Origin: Pseudomonas viridiflava
GTDB taxonomy: Bacteria > Pseudomonadota > Gammaproteobacteria > Pseudomonadales > Pseudomonadaceae
Direction: 5' to 3'
DNA: 64,000 nucleotides
Assembly (NCBI RefSeq): GCF_900583165.1
Contig: NZ_UTKY01000001.1
Location: 186,001 to 250,000, forward strand
Positions 46,205 through 55,077 of the stretch are shown in pieces. Position 1 is the first letter of the stretch; every line of letters begins with the position of its first letter. The translations under genes and the position numbers were made by a program. The notes below the pieces were generated by a model that was not told the DNA's origin, did no database searches, and was given only the letters and a program-made list of their open reading frames with translations.

Positions 46205-48145
46205 TCAGGAACTTTTAGGCGCGGGGAACGCGGCTTTGATGTTGGCGTCGATACTGGCTTTCACGCCCTGGCCATCGGGTGTGGCACCGGCGCCGCCGCC
46301 GTTGTTCAGGTGCAGCACGCCGCCGGTGTTGAACTCGGCGTCGCCGCTGGCGTAGAAGCTGATTTGTACGCCGGTGAGGTTGATCTGCCCGCTGGCATTC
46401 AATTCCAGGATGCTTTCGCCGCACACCAGGCGCAGGTTTTCACCCACTTCGATGACGTAGCTCTGGCTGATGCTGTCGGTCTTTTTCTGGCCCACCGAGA
46501 GAATGTCCTCCTGCTTGACGATGCGCAGGCGGTTGTTGCCGATCGTTACCGTCTCGTTGTGCCCAATACTCTTATTACGGTCATGCCCCACCGAATGGCT
46601 CTCATCCACCTCCACCACGATGTCCTGGTTACGCTCGGCATGGATATACAACTGCTCCAACCCCTTCTTGTCCTCCATGCGGATTTCATTGAAGTTGGCC
46701 GGTGTGCCGCCCTTGCTTGAACGGCTTTTCATGCCGCTCTGAGTAGCGTTTTCCGGCAGGTCGTAAGGCACGGTCTGCTCGGCGTTGTATACCCGCCCGG
46801 TGATGATCGGCCGGTCGGGGTCGCCTTCCAGGAAACTCACGATCACTTCCTGGCCGATCCGGGGGATCTGCATCGAACCCCAGTTTTTACCGGCCCAGGA
46901 CTGGGATACACGAATCCAGCACGAGCTGTTTTCGTTGGACTGATCGTGACGGTCCCAGTGGAAGTGCACCTTTACGCGGCCGTATTGGTCGGTCCAGATT
47001 TCTTCGCCTTTGGGGCCGACCACCAGGGCCGTCTGCGGGCCTTTGACGATGGGTCGGTGGGTGATGGCCAGCGGGCGGAAGCTTTGTTGGGCGTCAATGC
47101 AGTTGAGGCTGCTCTCAAACTGCGCCGAGCCTGATCCGCCACCGCTTTCAAGGTTTTCCTGGGTGATGTAGTAGCGAATGCCGACGATCAGGTATTCGCG
47201 GTTTTGGTCCTGGCGGCTGAAGCCGGTAAGGCTGAACAAGTGACCGGAGCCCAGGCCTCGGGCATTGCCGCTGAAGTCCACTTGCTGGTGCTGGGTTTGC
47301 AGGGCCTCAATGCGGGTGCGGGCGTAGTGTTCGCCGTCTTCGCTTTGCACGTAGGTGCCGGGGTAGTCGTACAGCGGGTAGTCGCCAGCGGTGTGCGGGC
47401 GCGGCATGGCCGAGCGCACGTTGATGCTGGCGCTAGGGCGCTGGAAGTCGTAGTCGTTAAGCTCAAGTGACCCAGGCTGAACCTCGTGTGCCAAGTGCCA
47501 GTCGTGCATGTGGTCGCGCTCGCGCTGCTGCTCGTCCTTGGGGTAATACGGAATCGACGCGTAGCCGGGCACGGTGGTGTGGGCGCCATACGCGTCGGCC
47601 AACACCAGCACATGGCGGTCTTGTTCGTGGCGGAAGAAGTAGTAGATGCCTTCCTGTTCCATCAGGCGGCTGACGAAATCGAAGCTGGTCTCGCGGTACT
47701 GCACGCAGTATTCCCACTCGCGGTACGGGCGGCTCAGGGCGTCTTCGAAGTCAGAAAAACCCAGGTCGCGAAACACCTGCTTGATGATCTGCGGGATGCT
47801 CAGGTTCTGGAAAATCCGGCAATCGGAGGTGCGGCTGAGCAGCCAGAACCATGGGCGAAGTGTCACCTGGTAACTGGCGAACTGGCCCTGGTCGATGTTC
47901 TGGCTGCAACGGGCGACGATGCCGTGGAAGTGCCGTTCGCCACCGTCTGCCAGTTGCACGCCCACGCTCATGGGCTTGCCGAGTAACTGGTTGAGGTCGA
48001 TGTTGGCGTCTAGGGACGTCAGTTGCAGCTCATAGGTGAACAGCCTGCCGAGCTCTTCACCACCGCCCATTTGATTGAGCAGCAGCACATCCGGCCCGAG
48101 GGGGCTGGTGATTTTGGCCAGGCGTGAGGCTTGGTTGAATAGCAT
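46205..48145 (-). CDS. vgrG: T6SS spike protein VgrG (TssI)
   Basis: 646 residues: gp27-like base ('LFTYELQLTS', 'REYLIVGIRYYI'), gp5/OB domain ('PKGEEIWTDQYGRVKVHFHWDR', in two blocks, and 'SWAGKNWGSMQIPRIGQEVIV') and the beta-helical needle ('ERNQDIVVEVDESHSVG', repeated N/V/G pattern). No long C-terminal effector extension; the effector is supplied by the linked PAAR-Rhs protein. The ribosome-binding site is weak, and a REPIN separates it from tssH. Confidence 0.95.
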   Translation of the reverse strand: MLFNQASRLAKITSPLGPDVLLLNQMGGGEELGRLFTYELQLTSLDANIDLNQLLGKPMSVGVQLADGGERHFHGIVARCSQNIDQGQFASYQVTLRPWFWLLSRTSDCRIFQNLSIPQIIKQVFRDLGFSDFEDALSRPYREWEYCVQYRETSFDFVSRLMEQEGIYYFFRHEQDRHVLVLADAYGAHTTVPGYASIPYYPKDEQQRERDHMHDWHLAHEVQPGSLELNDYDFQRPSASINVRSAMPRPHTAGDYPLYDYPGTYVQSEDGEHYARTRIEALQTQHQQVDFSGNARGLGSGHLFSLTGFSRQDQNREYLIVGIRYYITQENLESGGGSGSAQFESSLNCIDAQQSFRPLAITHRPIVKGPQTALVVGPKGEEIWTDQYGRVKVHFHWDRHDQSNENSSCWIRVSQSWAGKNWGSMQIPRIGQEVIVSFLEGDPDRPIITGRVYNAEQTVPYDLPENATQSGMKSRSSKGGTPANFNEIRMEDKKGLEQLYIHAERNQDIVVEVDESHSVGHDRNKSIGHNETVTIGNNRLRIVKQEDILSVGQKKTDSISQSYVIEVGENLRLVCGESILELNASGQINLTGVQISFYASGDAEFNTGGVLHLNNGGGAGATPDGQGVKASIDANIKAAFPAPKSS

Positions 48146-48190
48146 CGGTTAACCCGTAAATGTCGTTATATCTGACGAAACCGCATCCAA

Positions 48191-48280
48191 TGTGGGAGGG
48201 GGCTTGCCCCCGATAGCGGTGAATCAGCCACCGGATGCATCAACTGACACTCCCTCATCGGGGGCAAGCCCCCTCCCACA
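48191..48280. repeat. REPIN of the GTGGGAGGGGGCTTGCC type, between tssH and vgrG
   Basis: Inverted arms at 48191-48214 and 48257-48280 with a 42-base spacer. It divides the structural T6SS genes from the vgrG-eag-rhs-immunity module. Confidence 0.9.
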
Positions 48281-48301
48281 TTTGAACTGTATTTCTTCAG
48301 G

Positions 48302-50965
48302 TCAATCGGCGTCGCTGAAGGCGTAGTGCAGCTCGTTATCCCGGCTACTGATCCGCACCCCCGCCAACGCCTTGCCTTCCAACATGCGCGTGAGGAACTC
48401 ACGGCTCATGTCCGGCAGCAGGCTATTGGTGAGGATGGTGTCGATCATGCGCCCGCCGCTCTCGGTCTCGGTGCAGCGCGAGACGATCAGGTCGACCACC
48501 GCGTCGTCGTAGTCGAAGGCCACCTTGTGGGTGCTCTCCACGCGCTTCTTGATGCGGTTCAGTTGCAGGCGGGTGATCGCCTTGAGCATCTCGTCGCTCA
48601 GCGGGTAGTACGGAATCGTCACCAGGCGCCCCAGCAAGGCCGGCGGGAAAATTTCCAGCAGCGGCTGGCGCAGGGCCTTGGCGATTTCTTCCGGCTCCGG
48701 CACGTTCGCCGGGTCTTTGCACACGCGGGAGATCAGCTCGGTACCGGCGTTGGTGGTCAGCAGGATCAAGGTGTTCTTAAAGTCGATCACCCGGCCTTCG
48801 CCGTCTTCCATCACGCCCTTGTCGAATACCTGGAAGAAGATCTCGTGCACGTCCGGGTGGGCTTTTTCCACTTCGTCCAGCAGCACCACGCTGTAGGGTT
48901 TGCGCCGTACCGCTTCGGTCAGCACGCCGCCTTCGCCGTAGCCGATATAGCCCGGTGGCGCGCCCTTGAGGGTCGACACCGTGTGGGCTTCCTGGAACTC
49001 GCTCATGTTGATGGTGATCACGTTCTGCTCACCGCCATACATGGCCTCGGCCAGGGCCAGGGCGGTTTCGGTCTTGCCCACGCCCGAGGTGCCGGCCAGC
49101 ATGAACACGCCAATCGGCTTGCTCGGGTTGTCGAGGCCGGCGCGGGAGGTCTGGATGCGCTTGGCGATCATCTGCAAGGCATGGTCCTGGCCGATGATGC
49201 GTTTTTTCAGGTGTTGGTCGAGGTTGAGCACCGTCTCCAGCTCATTGCGCGCCATGCGGCCCACCGGGATGCCGGTCCAATCAGCGACCACCGAGGCCAC
49301 GGCCTGGTAATCCACGGTCGGCAGGATCAGCGGGGTTTCGCCTTGCAGGGCGCTGAGGCGCTCTTGCAGGTCGACCAATTGGGCGCGCAGTTCATCGTTG
49401 CCACTGTCTACGACACCGGCTTTTTCACGCAGGGTTGCACGGGTAGCGAGCAATTCGTCCACCAGGGCTTTCTCTTCGGCCCAGCGGCTTTCCAGTGTCG
49501 CGAGGCGCTCACGTTCTGCACTCAGCAACGCTTCGCTGTTGGTTTGACGCGCACCAATGGCGATGCCAATGGCATGCTCGCGGGCGATGATTTGCAGCTC
49601 GGTTTCCAGCGCTTCGATGCGGCGGCGGCTGTCGTCCACTTCGGCCGGCACCGCGTGCAGGCTGATGGCGACGCGGGCGCAGGCGGTGTCCAGCAGGCTC
49701 ACGGATTTGTCCGGCAACTGGCGCGCCGGGATGTAGCGGTGGGACAGCTTCACCGAGGCTTCCAGGGCTTCGTCGAGGATCTGCACCTGGTGGTGTTTTT
49801 CCATGGTCGAGGCCACGCCGCGCATCATCAGCAGCGCTTTGTCTTCCGAAGGCTCAGCGACTTGAACGACTTGAAAGCGGCGGGTCAGCGCAGGGTCTTT
49901 CTCGATGTGTTTTTTGTACTCGGCCCACGTGGTCGCTGCCACGGTGCGCAAGGTGCCACGGGCCAAGGCAGGCTTGAGCAAGTTGGCCGCATCGCCAGTC
50001 CCGGCAGCGCCACCAGCACCCACCAGGGTATGGGCTTCGTCGATAAACAGAATGATCGGCTTAGGCGAAGCTTGTACGTCTTCGATGACCTGACGCAGGC
50101 GCTGTTCGAACTCGCCTTTCATGCTCGCGCCGGCTTGCAGCAGGCCCACGTCGAGGCTGCGCAGTTCCACGTCTTTGAGCGCTGGCGGCACGTCACCGGC
50201 GACGATGCGCAGGGCGAAACCTTCGACCACGGCGGTCTTGCCTACACCGGCTTCGCCCGTGAGGATCGGGTTGTTCTGGCGGCGGCGCATCAGGATGTCC
50301 ACCAGTTGGCGGATCTCTTCGTCGCGACCCACGATCGGGTCAAGCTTGCCGCTGCGGGCTTGATCGGTCAGGTCGACGGTGAAACGCTTGAGGGCTTCTT
50401 GCTTGCCCATCGCGCTGGGTGCCATGGCGCCGCTGGCTTCACCTGGTACGGCACCGGCATTAAAACCGTCGCTGGCGCTCAGGGCGTTTTCCGGCGAGTC
50501 GCCGACGTATTCATCAAAACGTTCGCTCAGGGCTTCGGCCTTGATCTTGTCGAACTCCGACGACAAGCCCAGCAGCGCGTTGCGCAGGCTCGGCGTCTTC
50601 AGGATGCCCAGCACCAGGTAACCGGTACGCACCTGGCTTTCGCCAAACATCAGGCTGCCGTAGACCCAGCCGCGCTCGACGGCTTCTTCCACATGGGAAG
50701 ACAGGTCGGTGATTGAGGTCGAGCCGCGTGGCAGGCGGTCCAGCGCTTCGGTGAGGTCGCGGGCCAGGCGCGCCGGCTCCACGTTGAACTGGCGAATGAT
50801 GCGGTGCAGGTCCGAGTCCTGCAGTTGCAGCAACTGGTGAAACCAGTGGGCCAATTCCACATACGGATTGCCCCGCAACTTGCAGAACACCGTGGCGGCT
50901 TCGATGGCCTTGTAGGCCACGCTGTTGAGTTTGCCGAACAGTGCGGCGCGACTGATTTCACCCAT
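48302..50965 (-). CDS. tssH: T6SS AAA+ ATPase ClpV (TssH)
   Basis: 887 residues. N-domain (1-150) that binds contracted TssB/C sheath, first AAA module with Walker A 'GEAGVGKT' at 237-244 and Walker B 'ILFIDEAHTL', a middle coiled-coil region, and a second AAA module with 'GTSGVGKT' near 615 and 'VVLLDEVEKAHPD'. Disassembles the contracted sheath for reuse. AAGGA precedes the ATG, which overlaps the tssG stop. Confidence 0.97.
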   Translation of the reverse strand: MGEISRAALFGKLNSVAYKAIEAATVFCKLRGNPYVELAHWFHQLLQLQDSDLHRIIRQFNVEPARLARDLTEALDRLPRGSTSITDLSSHVEEAVERGWVYGSLMFGESQVRTGYLVLGILKTPSLRNALLGLSSEFDKIKAEALSERFDEYVGDSPENALSASDGFNAGAVPGEASGAMAPSAMGKQEALKRFTVDLTDQARSGKLDPIVGRDEEIRQLVDILMRRRQNNPILTGEAGVGKTAVVEGFALRIVAGDVPPALKDVELRSLDVGLLQAGASMKGEFEQRLRQVIEDVQASPKPIILFIDEAHTLVGAGGAAGTGDAANLLKPALARGTLRTVAATTWAEYKKHIEKDPALTRRFQVVQVAEPSEDKALLMMRGVASTMEKHHQVQILDEALEASVKLSHRYIPARQLPDKSVSLLDTACARVAISLHAVPAEVDDSRRRIEALETELQIIAREHAIGIAIGARQTNSEALLSAERERLATLESRWAEEKALVDELLATRATLREKAGVVDSGNDELRAQLVDLQERLSALQGETPLILPTVDYQAVASVVADWTGIPVGRMARNELETVLNLDQHLKKRIIGQDHALQMIAKRIQTSRAGLDNPSKPIGVFMLAGTSGVGKTETALALAEAMYGGEQNVITINMSEFQEAHTVSTLKGAPPGYIGYGEGGVLTEAVRRKPYSVVLLDEVEKAHPDVHEIFFQVFDKGVMEDGEGRVIDFKNTLILLTTNAGTELISRVCKDPANVPEPEEIAKALRQPLLEIFPPALLGRLVTIPYYPLSDEMLKAITRLQLNRIKKRVESTHKVAFDYDDAVVDLIVSRCTETESGGRMIDTILTNSLLPDMSREFLTRMLEGKALAGVRISSRDNELHYAFSDAD

Positions 50966-51968
50966 GCTCTGGATTCCTTGAGGTGGTGGCGTGATCGGCG
51001 TAATGCCGGGCCAGGATTAGGTCGTTGGCGTCGTGCGCAGGGCGGCCGAGCCAGGTGTTGAAGCCCAGGCGGAACCGGCCGTTGAGTTGCAGCGCAGGGA
51101 CTTCGGGTTGTTGCAAAACCAGGTTCAGGTCCCAGTCCAATTCATGGCCCAGGTACTCGGCCACCCAGGCCACCAGCTCGTTGAACGGCTGGTGGCCGGG
51201 CAGCATGCCCATGTAATCGTCCAGCGTGAGCGGGCCCAGGCGGATGCGGAATTTATGCTGGCGGTCCCACACATGGCTGCCCAGGCAGAAGTCCACGCCC
51301 AGTTGGTTGGCGCTGACACTCACGCGGCTGCGTTCGGGCAGTTCCAGCCATTGGCCGACGTATTCTTCGATCTCTACCGGCAGGCCGAAATACTCGCCGA
51401 GGATCGCCTTCAAACCGTCCGGGTAGCGGGTTTGCGCCGACAGGTGGCCGCTGTAATGCAGCTTGGCCGTGTCAGGAATCAAGCCCTGATTGAGCAGGCT
51501 TGGCATGCCACGGCCACTTAGGGCAGCGAGGCGTGCGGACCAGTAATCGTCGTGCGGGCGGTCGTGGCTGACCGTCGGCCGCGCCTCGGCCCAGGCCCGG
51601 TAAAACAGGCTGAGGAGGCGATGGTGGAATACGTCCAAAAACTGCTTGCTGGTGCTGTCGGCGTTGTTGCGTTGACGCTCGCGCACGTACTCGGTGATAT
51701 GCAGCGGCAGCGGGCCGTTGGGGCCGCCGAGGCCGAAGAAAAACTGTTCCAATCGCGCGGGCTTGCCATCGCCGCCGGGGTCGACCGAGGCCAATGTGGC
51801 CGGCGCGAAGGTGCAATCGGCCTGCTGGCCCAAGCGCAACGGGTCGTCGGCCAAGCGCAGGGAATGCCCCAGGCGCGGCAGCTCCGGCGACTCGCACTCG
51901 ATACGCCGCAGCGCCTGGAAGAAATCGTACTCCCAGGGCTCCTGATGCATCGCATCCAGGGTCTTCAC
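50958..51968 (-). CDS. tssG: T6SS baseplate protein TssG
   Basis: 336 residues from a GTG that overlaps the tssF stop (GTGA); an ATG six codons in (51950) is the alternative. Family blocks 'EPWEYDFFQALRRIE', 'FFGLGGPNGPLPLHITEY' and 'LGSHVWDRQHKFRIRLGPL' are present. Forms the baseplate wedge with TssF, TssE and TssK. Overlaps tssH by 8 bases. Confidence 0.94.
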   Translation of the reverse strand: MKTLDAMHQEPWEYDFFQALRRIECESPELPRLGHSLRLADDPLRLGQQADCTFAPATLASVDPGGDGKPARLEQFFFGLGGPNGPLPLHITEYVRERQRNNADSTSKQFLDVFHHRLLSLFYRAWAEARPTVSHDRPHDDYWSARLAALSGRGMPSLLNQGLIPDTAKLHYSGHLSAQTRYPDGLKAILGEYFGLPVEIEEYVGQWLELPERSRVSVSANQLGVDFCLGSHVWDRQHKFRIRLGPLTLDDYMGMLPGHQPFNELVAWVAEYLGHELDWDLNLVLQQPEVPALQLNGRFRLGFNTWLGRPAHDANDLILARHYADHATTSRNPEHG

Positions 51969-53824
51969 AGGGTTGGCCGCCGACCGGGCTTGGCTTTCCA
52001 GCGCATGATCTCGCCCCGTTCGGTGGTGCGGATCACCGTTTCGGTAAAGCTGTTGATCGATACGTAGCGCGCCAGGAAACGTTCCAGCACCGCACCGAGC
52101 AGGAACACACCGGTGCCGCGAAAGGCGTTTTCATCGAACTCCAGGGTGATTTCCAAACCACGCCCAAACACAATCGGGCCAGGCATCGGCAGGCGGCGGG
52201 TCACGGCTTTGCTGCTGACCTCGCGCAGGCCTTCGATCTGCAGTTGCAGCGCGGCGTCATTGCCGTCGCCGTACAAGCGCAGCAGTTCGCGCAAGGCACC
52301 GGCGCCCTGGCCCTGTTCGCTCAGCGACAGGTAGTTGAGCGACAGCTGGCTGATCAAGCGCCAGGCCTTGGCGTCATGGGCATGGCTGGCGCGGGGGCGA
52401 CTCGGGCCTGCCACGCAGCGTACCGACAACACTGGGGCACTGTCGGCGAGGGTGAAGTCGGTCTTGCCATTGCCCACGCTCATAAACAACGGCAGGTCGC
52501 GGTTGGTGCACAGTGCGGTCACGCCGAGTTGACGCAAGTCGTGGCCGTACGGCGCTTGGCGGCTGTCCACCAGGCTGACAAAAGTTTCGCTGCCCACGTA
52601 AGTGGAGCGCGGACCGTTGCGGCGTTGGTCGCTGGACAACACCCGCGGTTCGCGACGCACGGTGTAGTACGCCTGGTCACGGCCATACCGCGACGGGTCG
52701 CGTACCGCATAAAACGGCAAAAACGGCTGCTCCGGCCCGGTGCCGTGGCCGGTCAGGCCGCTCAACGAGTGAATCTCGAAATCCATCGGCCGCGTGCGGT
52801 CGGCGATCACGTGGTGTTCGTTGACCCGGTCGGACAAGTGGATACGGTCCACGCGCTTGGGAAACAGGTTGATAGCCGGCGTGCAGAACGGCAAAAACTG
52901 CGCCGCGCCGACGCTGCCTTCCAGGCTCGGTTCGTGACGGTCGAACAGCACGATCAGCTCCAGTTCCTGGCCGTCGCAGCGCTTGACTGCACGGCTCAGT
53001 TCGGCGAACTCCACGAACAAATAGCGGTGGGGCAGGGCGAAGTATTCCTGGAGCAAGCGATAGCCCTGGAACGCCCGCGCCACCACCGGCATGGCGGCGT
53101 CGGCGTCATCAAAACCTCGGGAGCGCAACGCGTCCTGGGGCAACCGCTCGACCCAGTCGCCACCGGGCTTACGCGCAAACACCGCGCACGCATTACCCAG
53201 CAGTTGCTCGTAGAGGCGGAACGGTTGTTCATCGGCGCCGCTTAAGTACAGCGGCAGGTTGTCCAACTCGAGGCTGTTGAACGGCAATTCGGCGCCGGTG
53301 CGCAGGGTCAGGCGCAGGCCCGCCTTGGCTTTCGGCTCGCTGGCGGCCAGGCGCCCGAGCACGGCGCCGGGGTTGCCGAAGTATTCGGCGTTGCTCACCT
53401 GCAACGGCCACAGCGTCACCGGGTGCGCGGTGCGGTACTCGCAACAGGTCTGGGTTTCACGGCCCAACGCGGCACGCAACACGGTGTCGCGCGGCAGGGG
53501 GAAGCCGCTGGCCAGTGAGCCTTCGTCCGGGTCGGTCTGCAGTTGCACCACGGTCATCGACGGGGTCGGTGCCAGGTAGTGCGGGTAGGCGATTTCCAGC
53601 AGGTTGTGGGTGAAGGTCGGGTACTCGGCGTCGAGCTTGAGCTGCACGCGGGCCGTGAGGTAGGCGAAACCTTCGAGCAAACGTTCGACGTACGGGTCGG
53701 CGCAGTCCATACCGGACAGGGTCAGCCGACTGGCGATCTTCGGGTATTCCTTGGCGAACTCGGCGGCGCTTTCGCGCACATGATGCAGTTCCTGGTTGTA
53801 CAGCTCCAGCAGGCGCGGGTTCAT
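51965..53824 (-). CDS. tssF: T6SS baseplate protein TssF
   Basis: 619 residues from the ATG at 53824, which overlaps the tssE stop (ATGA); the longer upstream reading is only tssE in another frame. Starts '[17 protein letters not shown]' and has 'YPKIASRL', '[11 protein letters not shown]' and '[12 protein letters not shown]', all typical. Wedge component of the T6SS baseplate. Confidence 0.95.
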   Translation of the reverse strand: MNPRLLELYNQELHHVRESAAEFAKEYPKIASRLTLSGMDCADPYVERLLEGFAYLTARVQLKLDAEYPTFTHNLLEIAYPHYLAPTPSMTVVQLQTDPDEGSLASGFPLPRDTVLRAALGRETQTCCEYRTAHPVTLWPLQVSNAEYFGNPGAVLGRLAASEPKAKAGLRLTLRTGAELPFNSLELDNLPLYLSGADEQPFRLYEQLLGNACAVFARKPGGDWVERLPQDALRSRGFDDADAAMPVVARAFQGYRLLQEYFALPHRYLFVEFAELSRAVKRCDGQELELIVLFDRHEPSLEGSVGAAQFLPFCTPAINLFPKRVDRIHLSDRVNEHHVIADRTRPMDFEIHSLSGLTGHGTGPEQPFLPFYAVRDPSRYGRDQAYYTVRREPRVLSSDQRRNGPRSTYVGSETFVSLVDSRQAPYGHDLRQLGVTALCTNRDLPLFMSVGNGKTDFTLADSAPVLSVRCVAGPSRPRASHAHDAKAWRLISQLSLNYLSLSEQGQGAGALRELLRLYGDGNDAALQLQIEGLREVSSKAVTRRLPMPGPIVFGRGLEITLEFDENAFRGTGVFLLGAVLERFLARYVSINSFTETVIRTTERGEIMRWKAKPGRRPTL

Positions 53825-54336
53825 GGGCGTCTCCGCTGGTCGGCATTGACCACACGCACGTGGCCGGACTCCAGGTCCAGGTCGGTTTGCAGCAGCAGGC
53901 GCAACGGCACCGGCTGTGCCCACAAGTCGCCTTCGATCTCGAAACTCAGCGCGTTGTGGTTCATCTCGCCATGGCCCAAACGGGCTTTGACCCGCAAGGT
54001 GTGGCGCAGAATGCGCGGTTCAAACGTGGCGATGGCCTGGTAGATCAACGCTTCGAGCGCCTTGATATCCACGCTGGACACACTGTTGCCTGCCAGCGCC
54101 GGCAGGCCGTAATTGACCACCGACGTGCCGGCCGGCGTGTGCAGCGTGGCATCGGCATCGAGCAACGACGTGGTGTTGAGCAGCCACGCCAAGTCGCGCA
54201 GTACCGAGGCTTTTAATTGGGTCAGGGACAGCACGCGTTTATCGGCGCTTTCCTTCGGGTTGGTTGGATCGTCGTCGGTCAACCGGTCCAACAGGGACGG
54301 TTGCAGACGGTCGCGGGAAGCGATTTCAGTGACCAC
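53821..54336 (-). CDS. tssE: T6SS baseplate protein TssE (gp25-like)
   Basis: About 171 residues from a GTG at 54336 with GGAG 8 bases upstream; an in-frame TTG just before is possible. Contains '[12 protein letters not shown]' and the gp25-like part '[15 protein letters not shown]', '[11 protein letters not shown]' and 'IATFEPRI', matching the GPW/gp25 family. Connects sheath and baseplate. It follows hcp directly, with no tagJ-like gene between as in the P. aeruginosa HSI-I cluster. Confidence 0.93.
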   Translation of the reverse strand: MVTEIASRDRLQPSLLDRLTDDDPTNPKESADKRVLSLTQLKASVLRDLAWLLNTTSLLDADATLHTPAGTSVVNYGLPALAGNSVSSVDIKALEALIYQAIATFEPRILRHTLRVKARLGHGEMNHNALSFEIEGDLWAQPVPLRLLLQTDLDLESGHVRVVNADQRRRP

Positions 54337-54414
54337 CAAAGCAGCTCCACGGACGGGTTGCGAGAGGAACAAAATACCTGCGGCCGTGGCGCTGAGCCAC
54401 GGCCACAAGGGCTA

Positions 54415-54903
54415 TCAGCGCTTGGTGTTGGAACGGATATTCCAGCCAAACTTGATCGCGCCGCCGTCTTTGGTGCCGTCGGCTTTCTGTGGCTGGTAGT
54501 CGACCATCACTTGGGCAAAGTTCAGGGTGACGTTTTCGGTCAGGCGATCATCGGAGCCCGAACCGCCGGTGCTCAGGGACGTAACCAGCACTTCTTCCAG
54601 GTTGATCACCATGTACTCGACCTGGCTTTCACCACCGGCCTTGCGCACGGTGAGCTTGACCTTGTCGATGTGCTTGCCACTGGCGCAATGCATCATCAGG
54701 TTCGGCGAGGCTTTGTCGACGTACTTGGTCAGCGACAGGTCCTGGATATTCACCTTGCCTGCACCGCCGCCACCGCCCACGTGCATGTTGCCGGACTGGG
54801 CCATGCCCCAGCTCCAATTCAGCACGTCGATTTCGTCCTTGTGGGCCTTGTCCATGGACTCGCCCTTGATGTCGCCGATCTTGATGAAAATATCAACAGC
54901 CAT
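54415..54903 (-). CDS. hcp: T6SS tube protein Hcp (TssD)
   Basis: 162 residues from the ATG at 54903 with GGGAG upstream. Begins 'AVDIFIKIGDIKGES', with 'IDVLNWSWGM' and a glycine-rich loop near 45-50. Hexameric rings stack to form the inner tube propelled by sheath contraction. Set off from tssC by a REPIN and a 174-base gap, which may allow separate, higher expression. Confidence 0.97.
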   Translation of the reverse strand: MAVDIFIKIGDIKGESMDKAHKDEIDVLNWSWGMAQSGNMHVGGGGGAGKVNIQDLSLTKYVDKASPNLMMHCASGKHIDKVKLTVRKAGGESQVEYMVINLEEVLVTSLSTGGSGSDDRLTENVTLNFAQVMVDYQPQKADGTKDGGAIKFGWNIRSNTKR

Positions 54904-54967
54904 GTTTTCTCCCTGTGTGGCCCAAGCCACTGAATTTGATTAAGCCCAATGGGGGGCTTTGCTTTTC

Positions 54968-55056
54968 TGTGGGAGGGGGCTTGCCCCCGATAGCGGTGTG
55001 TCAATCAACCTATCAGTGACTGAACCACCGCCATCGGGGGCAAGCCCCCTCCCACA
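54968..55056. repeat. REPIN of the GTGGGAGGGGGCTTGCC type, between tssC and hcp
   Basis: Inverted arms at 54968-54991 and 55033-55056 with a 41-base spacer, 21 bases after the tssC stop (minus strand). Confidence 0.9.
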
Positions 55057-55077
55057 GTAGAGCGAGTTCGCTGTTAC

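Noticed and set aside
48326..50716. 796-codon open frame on the plus strand opposite tssH
   Set aside because: Antisense shadow of the ClpV gene; no family resemblance, skewed amino-acid use.
51794..53245. 483-codon plus-strand frame opposite tssG and tssF
   Set aside because: Antisense to conserved baseplate genes; composition typical of shadow frames.
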